Assembly (NCBI GenBank): GCA_015060065.1
Contig: SUZF01000005.1
Coordinates: 30,859-94,858, forward strand
Direction: 5' to 3'
Source of the DNA: Rikenellaceae bacterium
Lineage (GTDB): Bacteria > Bacteroidota > Bacteroidia > Bacteroidales > Rikenellaceae
Length of the DNA stretch: 64,000 nucleotides
This document shows, piece after piece, positions 18,356 to 26,462 of this stretch. The notes under the pieces were generated by a model that did not search any database, was not told the origin of the DNA, and worked only from the letters and a program-made list of their open reading frames with translations. How positions within the stretch are numbered: the stretch's first letter is position 1; each line of letters starts with the position of its first letter. The position numbers and the translations under genes were made by a program.

Positions 18356-19393
18356 CTATGCCAAGTGTATTCCTGCCTTTTCGCACTCTTCGCGCATCTG
18401 GTCGCTCCATATCGAACTCTGAATCTCGCCTATGTGCGCTTTGCGCAGCAGGAACATACAGAGTCGCGACTGTCCGATACCGCCACCCACCGTGAGCGGC
18501 AGTTTGCCGTCAAGTAACATGCGGTGGAACATCATCCCAGCCTTATGCTCCTCGCCTCGCAATGCAAGTTGTCGGCGCAGAGCCTCGGCATCGACACGAA
18601 TACCCATACTCGATACCTCGAATGCCGATTCGAGAACAGGATTCCAGAGCAGAATATCTCCGTTCAATCCGAAGTATCCCTCCTCGTTGGGAGTACTCCA
18701 ATCGTCGTAGTCGGCAGCGCGTCCGTCGTGAGGTAATCCATTCGATAGTTCGCCTCCGATACCGATGACGAAAACTGCCTTGTAGCGACGTGTAATCTCG
18801 TTCTCGCGCTCCTTGGGCGAGAGATTGGGGTAGAGTTGCAGCAACTCCTCGGCATGGATGAAATGTATCTGTTCGGGCAGTTGTGGCTGCAACTGCGGAA
18901 ACTCGACGTAGAGTTTGTTCTCGGTAACCTTTATCGACTCGTAAATGCGACGCACGGTCTGCTTCAAAAATGCCACGGTGCGCTGTTCGGGAGTGATTAC
19001 CTGCTCCCAGTCCCATTGGTCCACATATATCGAGTGGATGTTGTCGGCATCCTCCTCCGGACGCAGAGCGTTCATGTCGGTATAGATACCTCGGCCTGCG
19101 ACCGTACCCATCTGCGCGAGTTTCAGTCGTTTCCACTTTGCCAATGAATGTACCACCTCGGCAGTAGCCCCACCCACACTCTTTACGGGAAAGGTTACAG
19201 CCTGCTCGACACCGTTGAGGTCGTCATTCAGACCCGTATCTTTCATTACGGCAATCGGAGCCGTCACGCGCAACAGGGCGAGTTGTGCCGAGAGGTTGTT
19301 CTGAAACATATCCTTTACCTGCTTGATGGCACGCTCGGTGCTCTCGACGTCGGGCAGCGGATTTTCGTATTTTGTCGGAATGTAGAGTGACAT
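18356..19393 (-). CDS. asnA: Aspartate--ammonia ligase (ammonia-dependent asparagine synthetase)
   Basis: Makes asparagine from aspartate, ammonia and ATP; a class II synthetase-like fold. Starting at the ATG at 19393 (MSLYIPTKYENPLPDVESTE) the product has 345 residues, close to the usual 330-345. VVHSLAKWKR, the metal/ATP block GIYTDMNALRPEED followed by YVDQWDWE, and the C-terminal VGGGIGQSRLCMFLLRKAHIGE are AsnA signatures. A 17-codon longer frame exists but lacks family similarity and would include the region of the promoter leader. It is divergent from lon and separated by 193 bases. Confidence 0.96.
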   Translation of the reverse strand: MSLYIPTKYENPLPDVESTERAIKQVKDMFQNNLSAQLALLRVTAPIAVMKDTGLNDDLNGVEQAVTFPVKSVGGATAEVVHSLAKWKRLKLAQMGTVAGRGIYTDMNALRPEEDADNIHSIYVDQWDWEQVITPEQRTVAFLKQTVRRIYESIKVTENKLYVEFPQLQPQLPEQIHFIHAEELLQLYPNLSPKERENEITRRYKAVFVIGIGGELSNGLPHDGRAADYDDWSTPNEEGYFGLNGDILLWNPVLESAFEVSSMGIRVDAEALRRQLALRGEEHKAGMMFHRMLLDGKLPLTVGGGIGQSRLCMFLLRKAHIGEIQSSIWSDQMREECEKAGIHLA

Positions 19394-19432
19394 ATCTTCG
19401 TAGTTTTGCGACAAAAGTCGTCGTATCGAGCG

Positions 19433-19440
19433 CAAATGTA
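19433..19440 (-). promoter_or_regulatory. Candidate -7 element of asnA
   Basis: Minus strand TACATTTG fits TAnnTTTG, 40 bases before the asnA ATG. The -33 side has no good TTTG. Confidence 0.5.
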
Positions 19441-19458
19441 ACAATTTTACGATAAAAG

Positions 19459-19504
19459 AGCCTCTAAAAAGTGCCGAATATTGCCGATAAATACTTTTTA
19501 GGCT
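19459..19504. repeat. Inverted repeat between asnA and lon
   Basis: TAAAAAGT (19465-19472) pairs with ACTTTTTA (19493-19500), extended by AGCC/GGCT with a two-base bulge, and is followed on the plus strand by TATTTTT. It lies between the divergent asnA and lon promoters, so it may be a shared operator or a barrier terminator; the sequence does not decide. Confidence 0.45.
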
Positions 19505-19545
19505 TATTTTTGCTGTTGTGATAATAGAGTTCCGATAAAAAACGT

Positions 19546-19553
19546 TATCTTTG
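19546..19553 (+). promoter_or_regulatory. Candidate -7 element of lon promoter
   Basis: TATCTTTG is a perfect TAnnTTTG, 33 bases before the lon ATG. A good TTTG at 19-21 bp upstream is missing, which may mean activator dependence or a weak promoter. No CIRCE-like heat-shock operator was recognised. Confidence 0.6.
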
Positions 19554-19586
19554 CAAGATAAAATGTGGATATAATAATCGACAGAT

Positions 19587-22013
19587 ATGACAAAGAAAAA
19601 AGATATTGAATTGTTTGACGACCTGAACGCCCTGCCCGATATTATGGACGGACGTCATCAGGTTATTCCCATTGTTACGGGCGACACTGACGAACCGATT
19701 GAGGATGTTAAGGTCCCCGAAACATTGCCGATACTGACTCTGCGCAGTTCGGTGCTTTTCCCCGGTGCGATTACCCCGATTACGGTGGGTCGCGAGAAGA
19801 GTATTGCTCTGGTGCGCAGTGTTAATTCGGATGGCGGAATGCTCGGTGCGGTTTTGCAGCGCAATAGCGAGGTGGAGACTCCGAAGCCCGACGATATGTA
19901 CAAAATCGGTACGGCAGCGCAGATTATCAAGATTTTGGAGATGCCGAATGGCAACCTGACCGTAATTCTGCGCGGACTGGGCAAAATCGAGGTCGGAGAG
20001 TATCTCTCGACAGAGCCATTCTTCGTGGCACGTGTAACGTCGCTCTACGACAGCGAGCCGGGCGAAAATAATGTCGAGTTTGATGCTCTGGTGGAGTCTA
20101 TTCGCGACGTGGCATTGCAGATTGTGAATATCTCGCCCACGATGCCCAAGGAGGCTGCCTTTGCCATCAAGAATATCGATTCGAAGCGCGGAATCATCAA
20201 CTTCATCTGCTCCAATATGGAACTCTCGGATGATGACCGTCAGTCGTTGCTCGAATCTCCGGGTCTGTTGGCTCGCGCCCGCAAGGCCCTCGAAATCCTT
20301 GTGCGCGAACAGCAACTTGCCGAACTGAAAAACTCGTTGCAGGAGAAGGTTAAGCAGGAGATTGACCGTCAGCAGCGCGACTACTATCTGCAACAGCAGA
20401 TGCGCACCATTCAGGAGGAGTTGGGCAATACCGAGGATGCGGATATTGCCGAGATGCGCGAGGCGGCACGTAATAAGAATTGGCCGAAAGAGGTCTTTGA
20501 CCACTTTACCAAAGAGTTGATAAAGATTGAGCGTCTGAATCCCGCCGTGGCGGAGTATTCGGTGCAGATGAACTACCTGCAACTGCTGCTCGAACTGCCG
20601 TGGAATGATGTTACAACCGACAATCTCGATTTGGAGTGCGCCCGCAAGCAACTTGATGATGACCACTTCGGCTTGGAGGAGGTAAAGGAGCGTATCTTGG
20701 AGCATCTGGCAGTACTCAAACTCAAAGGCGACCTGAAATCTCCGATTCTCTGCCTTTATGGTCCTCCGGGAGTGGGTAAAACCTCGCTCGGAAAGTCTGT
20801 GGCAGCGGCTTTGGGCCGTAAGTTCGGACGCATATCGCTCGGTGGTCTGCACGATGAGGCGGAGATTCGCGGACACCGCCGCACCTACATCGGTGCAATG
20901 CCGGGTCGTGTTATCGATACCATCAAGCGTTGCGGCTCGTCGAATCCTGTGATTATTCTCGATGAGGTCGATAAGATTACCGTAAGCAACCATGGCGACC
21001 CGTCGAGTGCATTGTTGGAGGTGCTGGACCCGGAACAGAATACGACATTCCACGACAACTATATCGACTTGGAGTACGACCTCTCGAAGGTATTGTTTAT
21101 CGCCACGGCCAACAATGTGGGCAATATCAATCCCGCACTGCGTGACCGTATGGAGATGATAAATATTTCGGGTTACATCCTCGAAGATAAGATACGTATT
21201 GCTATCGACCACCTGCTGCCCAAGCAGTGCGAGGCGCATGGCTTGGAACGCGCGGAGTTGATTCTTACCCCCGCGATTGTCGAGCAGATAATCTCGAACT
21301 ATACCCGCGAGTCGGGTGTCCGCTCGCTCGATAAGCATATCGCCAAGATTGCTCGCGCGAGGGCAAAGAATATCGCTTTTGACGAGGAGTATGTACCCGA
21401 ATTGACGGCTGCCGATGTCGAGAAGATTCTCGGCAAGCCCAAGTTCCGCAACGACGAGTACGATATCAAGGATATGGTCGGTGTGGTTACGGGTCTGGCA
21501 TGGACCGAGGTGGGTGGCGATATCCTCTACATCGAGTCGCTGCTAACCCCCGGAAAGGGTAAAATCTCGCTTACGGGTAATCTGGGCGATGTGATGAAGG
21601 AGTCGGCAACGATTGCTCACGAGTGGGTTATGGCTCATCATGCCGAACTTGGAATTGATGCCTCGATGTTCGAGAAGAACGATATCAATATCCACGTTCC
21701 GGAGGGCGCAATTCCGAAGGATGGACCCTCGGCAGGTATTACGATGATTACCTCGATAGCCTCGACCTATACGGGTCGCAAGGTTAAGGAGCGTATCGCA
21801 ATGACGGGCGAGACGACCCTGCGCGGACGAGTTCTGCCCGTGGGCGGTGTGAAGGAGAAGATTCTGGCAGCAAAGCGTGCCGGCATCAATACCATCATCC
21901 TCTCGGAGGAGAACCGCAAAGATATCGAGGAGGTAAAAGAGGAGTATCGTGCAGGTATGACCTTCCACTATGTAACCACCAACGAGGAGGTACTGAAACT
22001 TGCGCTGGCCTAA
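19587..22013 (+). CDS. lon: ATP-dependent protease Lon
   Basis: Cytoplasmic AAA+ serine protease that degrades misfolded and regulatory proteins. The 808 residues comprise the N-terminal LON substrate domain (about 46-240), a coiled-coil linker (about 240-290), the AAA+ module with Walker A GPPGVGKT (Lys398) and Walker B VIILDEVDK (455-463), and the protease domain with catalytic Ser715 in KDGPSAGITM and Lys758 in GGVKEK. The Ser-Lys spacing of 43 equals that of E. coli Lon. An acidic N-terminal extension of about 45 residues is common in the phylum. Confidence 0.98.
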   Translation: MTKKKDIELFDDLNALPDIMDGRHQVIPIVTGDTDEPIEDVKVPETLPILTLRSSVLFPGAITPITVGREKSIALVRSVNSDGGMLGAVLQRNSEVETPKPDDMYKIGTAAQIIKILEMPNGNLTVILRGLGKIEVGEYLSTEPFFVARVTSLYDSEPGENNVEFDALVESIRDVALQIVNISPTMPKEAAFAIKNIDSKRGIINFICSNMELSDDDRQSLLESPGLLARARKALEILVREQQLAELKNSLQEKVKQEIDRQQRDYYLQQQMRTIQEELGNTEDADIAEMREAARNKNWPKEVFDHFTKELIKIERLNPAVAEYSVQMNYLQLLLELPWNDVTTDNLDLECARKQLDDDHFGLEEVKERILEHLAVLKLKGDLKSPILCLYGPPGVGKTSLGKSVAAALGRKFGRISLGGLHDEAEIRGHRRTYIGAMPGRVIDTIKRCGSSNPVIILDEVDKITVSNHGDPSSALLEVLDPEQNTTFHDNYIDLEYDLSKVLFIATANNVGNINPALRDRMEMINISGYILEDKIRIAIDHLLPKQCEAHGLERAELILTPAIVEQIISNYTRESGVRSLDKHIAKIARARAKNIAFDEEYVPELTAADVEKILGKPKFRNDEYDIKDMVGVVTGLAWTEVGGDILYIESLLTPGKGKISLTGNLGDVMKESATIAHEWVMAHHAELGIDASMFEKNDINIHVPEGAIPKDGPSAGITMITSIASTYTGRKVKERIAMTGETTLRGRVLPVGGVKEKILAAKRAGINTIILSEENRKDIEEVKEEYRAGMTFHYVTTNEEVLKLALA

Positions 22014-22019
22014 TTATAT

Positions 22020-22047
22020 AATTGATAATTGATAATTGATAATTGAG
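22020..22047. repeat. Heptanucleotide repeat (AATTGAT)4
   Basis: Three AATTGAT units and one AATTGAG unit, just after the lon stop codon and 18 bases before kdsB. Same 7-bp period as the AATTGTG blocks elsewhere but with a different last base pair. Confidence 0.85.
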
Positions 22048-22064
22048 AATTATAGTCGAAGATT

Positions 22065-22817
22065 ATGAAATTTATAGCAATTATACCTGCGCGCTACGCT
22101 TCGACGCGCTTTCCGGGTAAGCCGCTGGCTATGTTGGGCGGAAAGCCTGTGATTCAGCGTGTGTATGAGCAAGTAGCAGGCGTTCTGGATGACGCTGTGG
22201 TTGCTACGGATGATGAACGTATATTCGCTGCGGTTGAGGCTTTCGGAGGTAAGGTTGTAATGACCTCACCCGACCATCGTAGCGGCACAGACCGTTGTTA
22301 TGAGGCGTTCTGCAAGGTGGGTGGCGACTATGATGTGGTTGTCAATGTGCAGGGCGATGAGCCTTTTATCCATCACTCGCAACTCGAAGCGATAAAGCGT
22401 TGCTTCGATAATCCGGCTACCGATATCGCTACGCTGGTAAAACCCTTTACCGAGGCAGATGGTCTGGCGGCTCTCGAAAATCCGAACTCTCCGAAGGTGG
22501 TGCTTGATGCTGCATCGCAGGCGGTCTATTTTTCGCGCTCGGTAATTCCCTATCTGCGTGGTGTGGAGCGTGAGGAGTGGCTCAAATGTCACACCTTCTA
22601 CAAACATATAGGTATGTACGCGTTCCGCGCGAGCGCGCTACGCGAGGTTACGGCTTTGCCACAATCGACGCTCGAAAAGGCGGAGTCGCTCGAACAGTTG
22701 CGCTGGTTGGAGAATGGCTATAAGATAGGTGTCGGCATCTCGGATGTCGAGACTATCGGTATCGATACTCCCGAAGATTTGGAGAAGGCGGAGCGATTCC
22801 TCGAAACAATCAAATGA
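22065..22817 (+). CDS. kdsB: 3-deoxy-manno-octulosonate cytidylyltransferase (CMP-Kdo synthetase)
   Basis: Activates Kdo with CTP to CMP-Kdo for the lipopolysaccharide inner core. The 250-residue protein begins with the nucleotide-binding signature [21 protein letters not shown] (6-26), followed by ATDDERIF and [10 protein letters not shown] (about 92-101), which holds the metal-binding Asp. HIGMYAFR and the C-terminal [17 protein letters not shown] are KdsB-specific. It opens a Kdo gene group with kdsA and kdsD, interrupted by a GH2 gene. Only 51 bases separate it from lon, so read-through from lon is possible. Confidence 0.97.
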   Translation: MKFIAIIPARYASTRFPGKPLAMLGGKPVIQRVYEQVAGVLDDAVVATDDERIFAAVEAFGGKVVMTSPDHRSGTDRCYEAFCKVGGDYDVVVNVQGDEPFIHHSQLEAIKRCFDNPATDIATLVKPFTEADGLAALENPNSPKVVLDAASQAVYFSRSVIPYLRGVEREEWLKCHTFYKHIGMYAFRASALREVTALPQSTLEKAESLEQLRWLENGYKIGVGISDVETIGIDTPEDLEKAERFLETIK

Positions 22818-22847
22818 TGAAACAATAAACCAAAAACCAATAGAACT

Positions 22848-24668
22848 ATGAAGAAGACCTTTTTAGCAATTGTATTGAGTGTGTTTGCAACCTTCACGGC
22901 ATCTGCCGAGTGGAAGATTGCAGGCGACAAGATTCGTACCGAGTGGGCAGAGCAGGTAAATCCCGAAAATGTACTGCCGGAGTATCCCCGTCCGCAACTT
23001 GTGCGTGGCGAGTGGCAAAATCTTAACGGTTTGTGGAACTATGCCATTACCGATTTGAAATCGGCAGAGCCTACCGCTTTTGATGGCGAGATTTTGGTGC
23101 CGTTTGCCGTTGAGTCGGCATTGTCGGGTGTGGGTAAGTGGATTACCGAGAATCAATTGCTTTGGTATGAGCGCGAATTTACCGTGCCGTCGAAGTGGCT
23201 CTCGCAGAGAGTGATGCTCAATTTTGGTGCTGTGGATTGGAAGGCTGATGTGTTTGTAAATGATGTTCTGGTAGGCAGCCATACGGGCGGTTTTACTCCG
23301 TTCAGCATGGATATCACTCCGGCACTCAAAAAGAAGGGCGCACAGAAACTCGTAGTGCGTGTATGGGACCCGACCGAGAAGGGCGAGCAGCCCGTCGGTA
23401 AGCAACTTACCAAGTTGGGCAATATCTGGTACACTCCTGTTTCGGGTATCTGGCAGACCGTATGGTTGGAGCCGGTGTCCGGTACAAACCATATCGAGGC
23501 AATCTACCCCGAAAGTGACATCTATACTTCGGAGATTATCGTCAAGACCGAGTGCGCCAACAATGATGGTGTTGTTGAGGTTGAGGTCTATGAGGGCGAC
23601 GAGAAGGTTGCCGCAGGTGTAGCACCTTGTGGCGTACCTGCGAAGATTTATGTTCCGAATGCGAAGTTGTGGGATACAACCAATCCCTTCCTTTACGACT
23701 TGAAGATTACGTTGAAGAAGGATGGCAAGGTTGTCGAGAGCGTTACCTCTTATACCGCTATGCGAAAGATTGGCAAGGTGCGCGATGAGTATGGCCATTT
23801 GAGAGCAACGCTCAACGATAAGCCGATATTTATGTATGGTCCCCTCGACCAAGGCTGGTGGCCTGACGGACTCTATACCGCTCCGACCGATGAGGCTCTG
23901 GTTTGGGATATCAAATTTACCAAGGATTTGGGCTTTAACACGATTCGTAAGCATATCAAGGTTGAGCCGGCACGTTGGTTCTACCACTGCGATAAGTTGG
24001 GTATGCTCGTATGGCAGGATATGCCCTCCGGCGAGCAGAAGCGTCCCTACTCGTGGTCGCGTCATCAGATTAACGGTGGCTCGGATACCGAACTTGCCGA
24101 GGAGTTCAAACTGAACTACTACAAGGAGTGGGGCGAGATTATCGACTATACGCGTTTCTTCCAGTCGGTAGTCGTATGGGTACCGTTCAACGAGGCGTGG
24201 TCGCAGTTCGATACCGAGAAGGTTGTTGAATGGACCTATGGTCAGGATCGCTCTCGATTGGTTAATCCTGCCAGCGGTGGTAACCTGCGCGAGTGTGGCG
24301 ATATTATGGATTGGCATAACTATCCGGGACCCTGCATGGGTGTTCATCACGCAGACTATGTTCTGATGCTTGGCGAGTATGGCGGTATCGGTCTGCCGAT
24401 TAAGGGACACCTCTGGAATGCGCAGATGAAGAATTGGGGCTATGGAGGCAACAAGCAGGATATCGACGAGGTAACCAATACCTACGTCAATTATGCAAAG
24501 ATGATGCTTCCGTTTGTTCAGCAGGGCTTGTCTGGCGCGATATATACGCAGACTACCGATGTCGAGGGCGAGGTTAATGGCTTCGTGACTTACGACCGCA
24601 AAGTTGTCAAGATGGACGTTGATCGTGTGCGCAAAGTCAATCAGGAGGTTATCAATACTTTGAAATAA
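22848..24668 (+). CDS. Glycoside hydrolase family 2 protein embedded in the Kdo operon
   Basis: A 606-residue exported glycosidase with a signal peptide (about 1-20, ending TASA). Domain order is jelly-roll sugar-binding (about 45-210), Ig-like (210-310) and TIM barrel (310-600). Catalytic residues are Glu449 (VWVPFNEAW) and Glu510 (VLMLGEYGGIG). It is a paralogue of the GH2 at 10500-12398: both share EYPRPQ near the N-terminus, GIWQTVW, LDQG..PDGL and the APSDEAL/APTDEAL block. It starts 30 bases after kdsB and ends 6 bases before kdsA, so it is tightly inside the operon. Whether it acts on an envelope glycan or a dietary/host glycan is unknown. Confidence 0.88.
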   Translation: MKKTFLAIVLSVFATFTASAEWKIAGDKIRTEWAEQVNPENVLPEYPRPQLVRGEWQNLNGLWNYAITDLKSAEPTAFDGEILVPFAVESALSGVGKWITENQLLWYEREFTVPSKWLSQRVMLNFGAVDWKADVFVNDVLVGSHTGGFTPFSMDITPALKKKGAQKLVVRVWDPTEKGEQPVGKQLTKLGNIWYTPVSGIWQTVWLEPVSGTNHIEAIYPESDIYTSEIIVKTECANNDGVVEVEVYEGDEKVAAGVAPCGVPAKIYVPNAKLWDTTNPFLYDLKITLKKDGKVVESVTSYTAMRKIGKVRDEYGHLRATLNDKPIFMYGPLDQGWWPDGLYTAPTDEALVWDIKFTKDLGFNTIRKHIKVEPARWFYHCDKLGMLVWQDMPSGEQKRPYSWSRHQINGGSDTELAEEFKLNYYKEWGEIIDYTRFFQSVVVWVPFNEAWSQFDTEKVVEWTYGQDRSRLVNPASGGNLRECGDIMDWHNYPGPCMGVHHADYVLMLGEYGGIGLPIKGHLWNAQMKNWGYGGNKQDIDEVTNTYVNYAKMMLPFVQQGLSGAIYTQTTDVEGEVNGFVTYDRKVVKMDVDRVRKVNQEVINTLK

Positions 24669-24674
24669 CACAAT

Positions 24675-25427
24675 ATGAAACCAATATTTATTGCAGGGCC
24701 CTGCGTTATCGAATCTGCGGAACTGCTCGACTGCGTAGCGGAGCGCGTTGCCGATATCAATCGTCGATTGGGAGTGGATATTATCTTCAAGGCGTCGTTT
24801 GACAAGGCAAACCGTACCTCACTCTCGTCGTATCGAGGCGTAGGCCTTGATAAGGGCTTGCAGATGCTCGCGGATGTGCGAGAGAAGTGGGGTGTGCGTC
24901 TGCTGACCGATATCCACGAGTCGTGGCAGGCCGCACCCGTGGGCGAGGTTGTGGATGTTTTGCAGATTCCGGCATTTCTCTGTCGCCAGACAGACCTGTT
25001 GGTTGCTGCGGCAAAGACGGGTAAGACGGTAAATATCAAGAAGGCGCAGTTCCTTTCGGGTGCAGATATGGCTTATCCCTATCAGAAGGCGGTGGAGTCT
25101 GGTGCCGGAGAGGTGTGGCTTACCGAGCGCGGAAACTCGTTTGGGTATAACAATCTGGTAGTCGATTTCCGCAATATACCCGATATGTTGAAGATTGCTC
25201 CGCGCGTGATTATGGATTGTACCCACTCGGTGCAACGCCCCGGAGCTGCAGGAGGCAAGACGGGCGGTAATCGCGAATTTGTGCCGGCAATGGCTCTGGC
25301 TGCCAAGGCTTTTGGTGCTACGGGTTACTTCTTTGAGGTGCATCCCGACCCCGATAACGCTTTGAGTGATGGGCCTAATATGTTGGTGCTTGATGAGTTT
25401 GAAGATTTGATTACAAAACTTATTTAG
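24675..25427 (+). CDS. kdsA: 3-deoxy-8-phosphooctulonate synthase (Kdo-8-phosphate synthase)
   Basis: Condenses phosphoenolpyruvate with arabinose-5-phosphate to Kdo-8-phosphate. The TIM-barrel product of 250 residues starts with IFIAGPCVIES (about 4-14), then IFKASFDKANRTS (about 37-49), LLTDIHE and the DCTHSVQRPGAAGG block (about 177-190), all KdsA signatures. The asparagine in KANRTS, and no Cys in the IAGPCVIES metal position other than the conserved one, cannot decide by eye between metal-dependent and independent classes. A 6-base gap from the GH2 gene and a 4-base gap to kdsD indicate translational coupling. Confidence 0.96.
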   Translation: MKPIFIAGPCVIESAELLDCVAERVADINRRLGVDIIFKASFDKANRTSLSSYRGVGLDKGLQMLADVREKWGVRLLTDIHESWQAAPVGEVVDVLQIPAFLCRQTDLLVAAAKTGKTVNIKKAQFLSGADMAYPYQKAVESGAGEVWLTERGNSFGYNNLVVDFRNIPDMLKIAPRVIMDCTHSVQRPGAAGGKTGGNREFVPAMALAAKAFGATGYFFEVHPDPDNALSDGPNMLVLDEFEDLITKLI

Positions 25428-25431
25428 AGTT

Positions 25432-26394
25432 ATGGCAGTAAATAAGGATATGGTGCTGGAAGTTGCCCGCAAGGCTATTCACACCGAGGCATTGGCACTC
25501 AAACATCTCGAAGCGTCGCTTGGCGAGGCGTTTGTACGCGCGGTAGAGATTATCCTCGCGAGCGAGGGTAAGGTTATCGTTACCGGTATGGGTAAGTCGG
25601 GTCATGTGGGATGTAAGATTGCGGCTACGCTGGCAAGTACCGGCACACCGAGTTTCTTCCTGCATCCGGCAGAGGCTTTTCACGGAGACCTCGGTATGAT
25701 TTCGAAGGATGACGTGATTTTGGCTCTCTCCTATTCGGGCGAGACCGACGAGATACTTAAATTGGTGCCTTTTGTTCACGATAACGGCAATCGTCTGATT
25801 GCAATGACGGGCAATGCGGAGTCGTCGCTCTCGAAGAATGCCGATGTACATCTCGACGTGGCAGTGAAGCAGGAGGCTTGTATCTTGCAGTTGGCTCCGA
25901 CCACCTCGACCACAGCACAGATTGCTCTGGGCGATGCGTTGGCTGTTGCACTGATGAAGATGCGCGACTTTACAAGTGTCGATTTTGCACGTCTGCATCC
26001 GGGCGGAAGTCTGGGTCGTCGTCTGCTGATGAAGGTGGGCAATGTTATGCGTCGCGAGGATTTGCCGGTGGTGTCGCCCGACTGCTCGGCACAGGATATG
26101 ATTCACGCAGTGAGCCGTGGCGGACTGGGTCTTATCGTTATATGTGACGGGGATAAGATTCTCGGTATCGTCACCGATGGCGATATACGTCGCGCCATGG
26201 AGAATCGTCAGGCGGAGTTCTTCAATATCAAGGCTATGGATATCGCAACCAAACGCCCGAAGAGTATCTCTCCCGACGAGAAACTTATTGCGGCCGAGAA
26301 GTTGATGACCCGCCATAAGGTCAATTCTCTGCTGGTTGTCGATAGCGACGAAAAATTGGTCGGCATTATCCAGATTTACGACATTAAACTATAA
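25432..26394 (+). CDS. kdsD: Arabinose-5-phosphate isomerase (KpsF/GutQ family)
   Basis: Converts ribulose-5-phosphate to arabinose-5-phosphate, the first step of Kdo synthesis. The 320 residues form a SIS sugar-isomerase domain (about 35-175; VIVTGMGKSGHVGCKIAATL, HPAEAFHGDLGMI, ALSYSGETDEIL) and a C-terminal CBS pair (about 205-320; GLGLIVICDGDKILGIVTDGD). HPGGSLGRRLL is the family's signature linker. It completes a kdsB-GH2-kdsA-kdsD operon; kdsC (phosphatase) is not in the window. It ends at a terminator 7 bases on. Confidence 0.96.
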   Translation: MAVNKDMVLEVARKAIHTEALALKHLEASLGEAFVRAVEIILASEGKVIVTGMGKSGHVGCKIAATLASTGTPSFFLHPAEAFHGDLGMISKDDVILALSYSGETDEILKLVPFVHDNGNRLIAMTGNAESSLSKNADVHLDVAVKQEACILQLAPTTSTTAQIALGDALAVALMKMRDFTSVDFARLHPGGSLGRRLLMKVGNVMRREDLPVVSPDCSAQDMIHAVSRGGLGLIVICDGDKILGIVTDGDIRRAMENRQAEFFNIKAMDIATKRPKSISPDEKLIAAEKLMTRHKVNSLLVVDSDEKLVGIIQIYDIKL

Positions 26395-26400
26395 TCAAAC

Positions 26401-26430
26401 AAAAAGCCTGCGAGAGCAGGCTTTTGTTTT
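26401..26430. terminator. Intrinsic terminator between kdsD and the ClC gene
   Basis: Stem AAAAGCCTGC / GCAGGCTTTT with a GAGA tetraloop, followed by GTTTTTG on the plus strand and by an A/T flank on the minus strand. It ends the Kdo operon and may also serve the converging ClC gene. Confidence 0.88.
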
Positions 26431-26462
26431 TGCCATTAGCCATTAGTTATATCAACTTCTGA

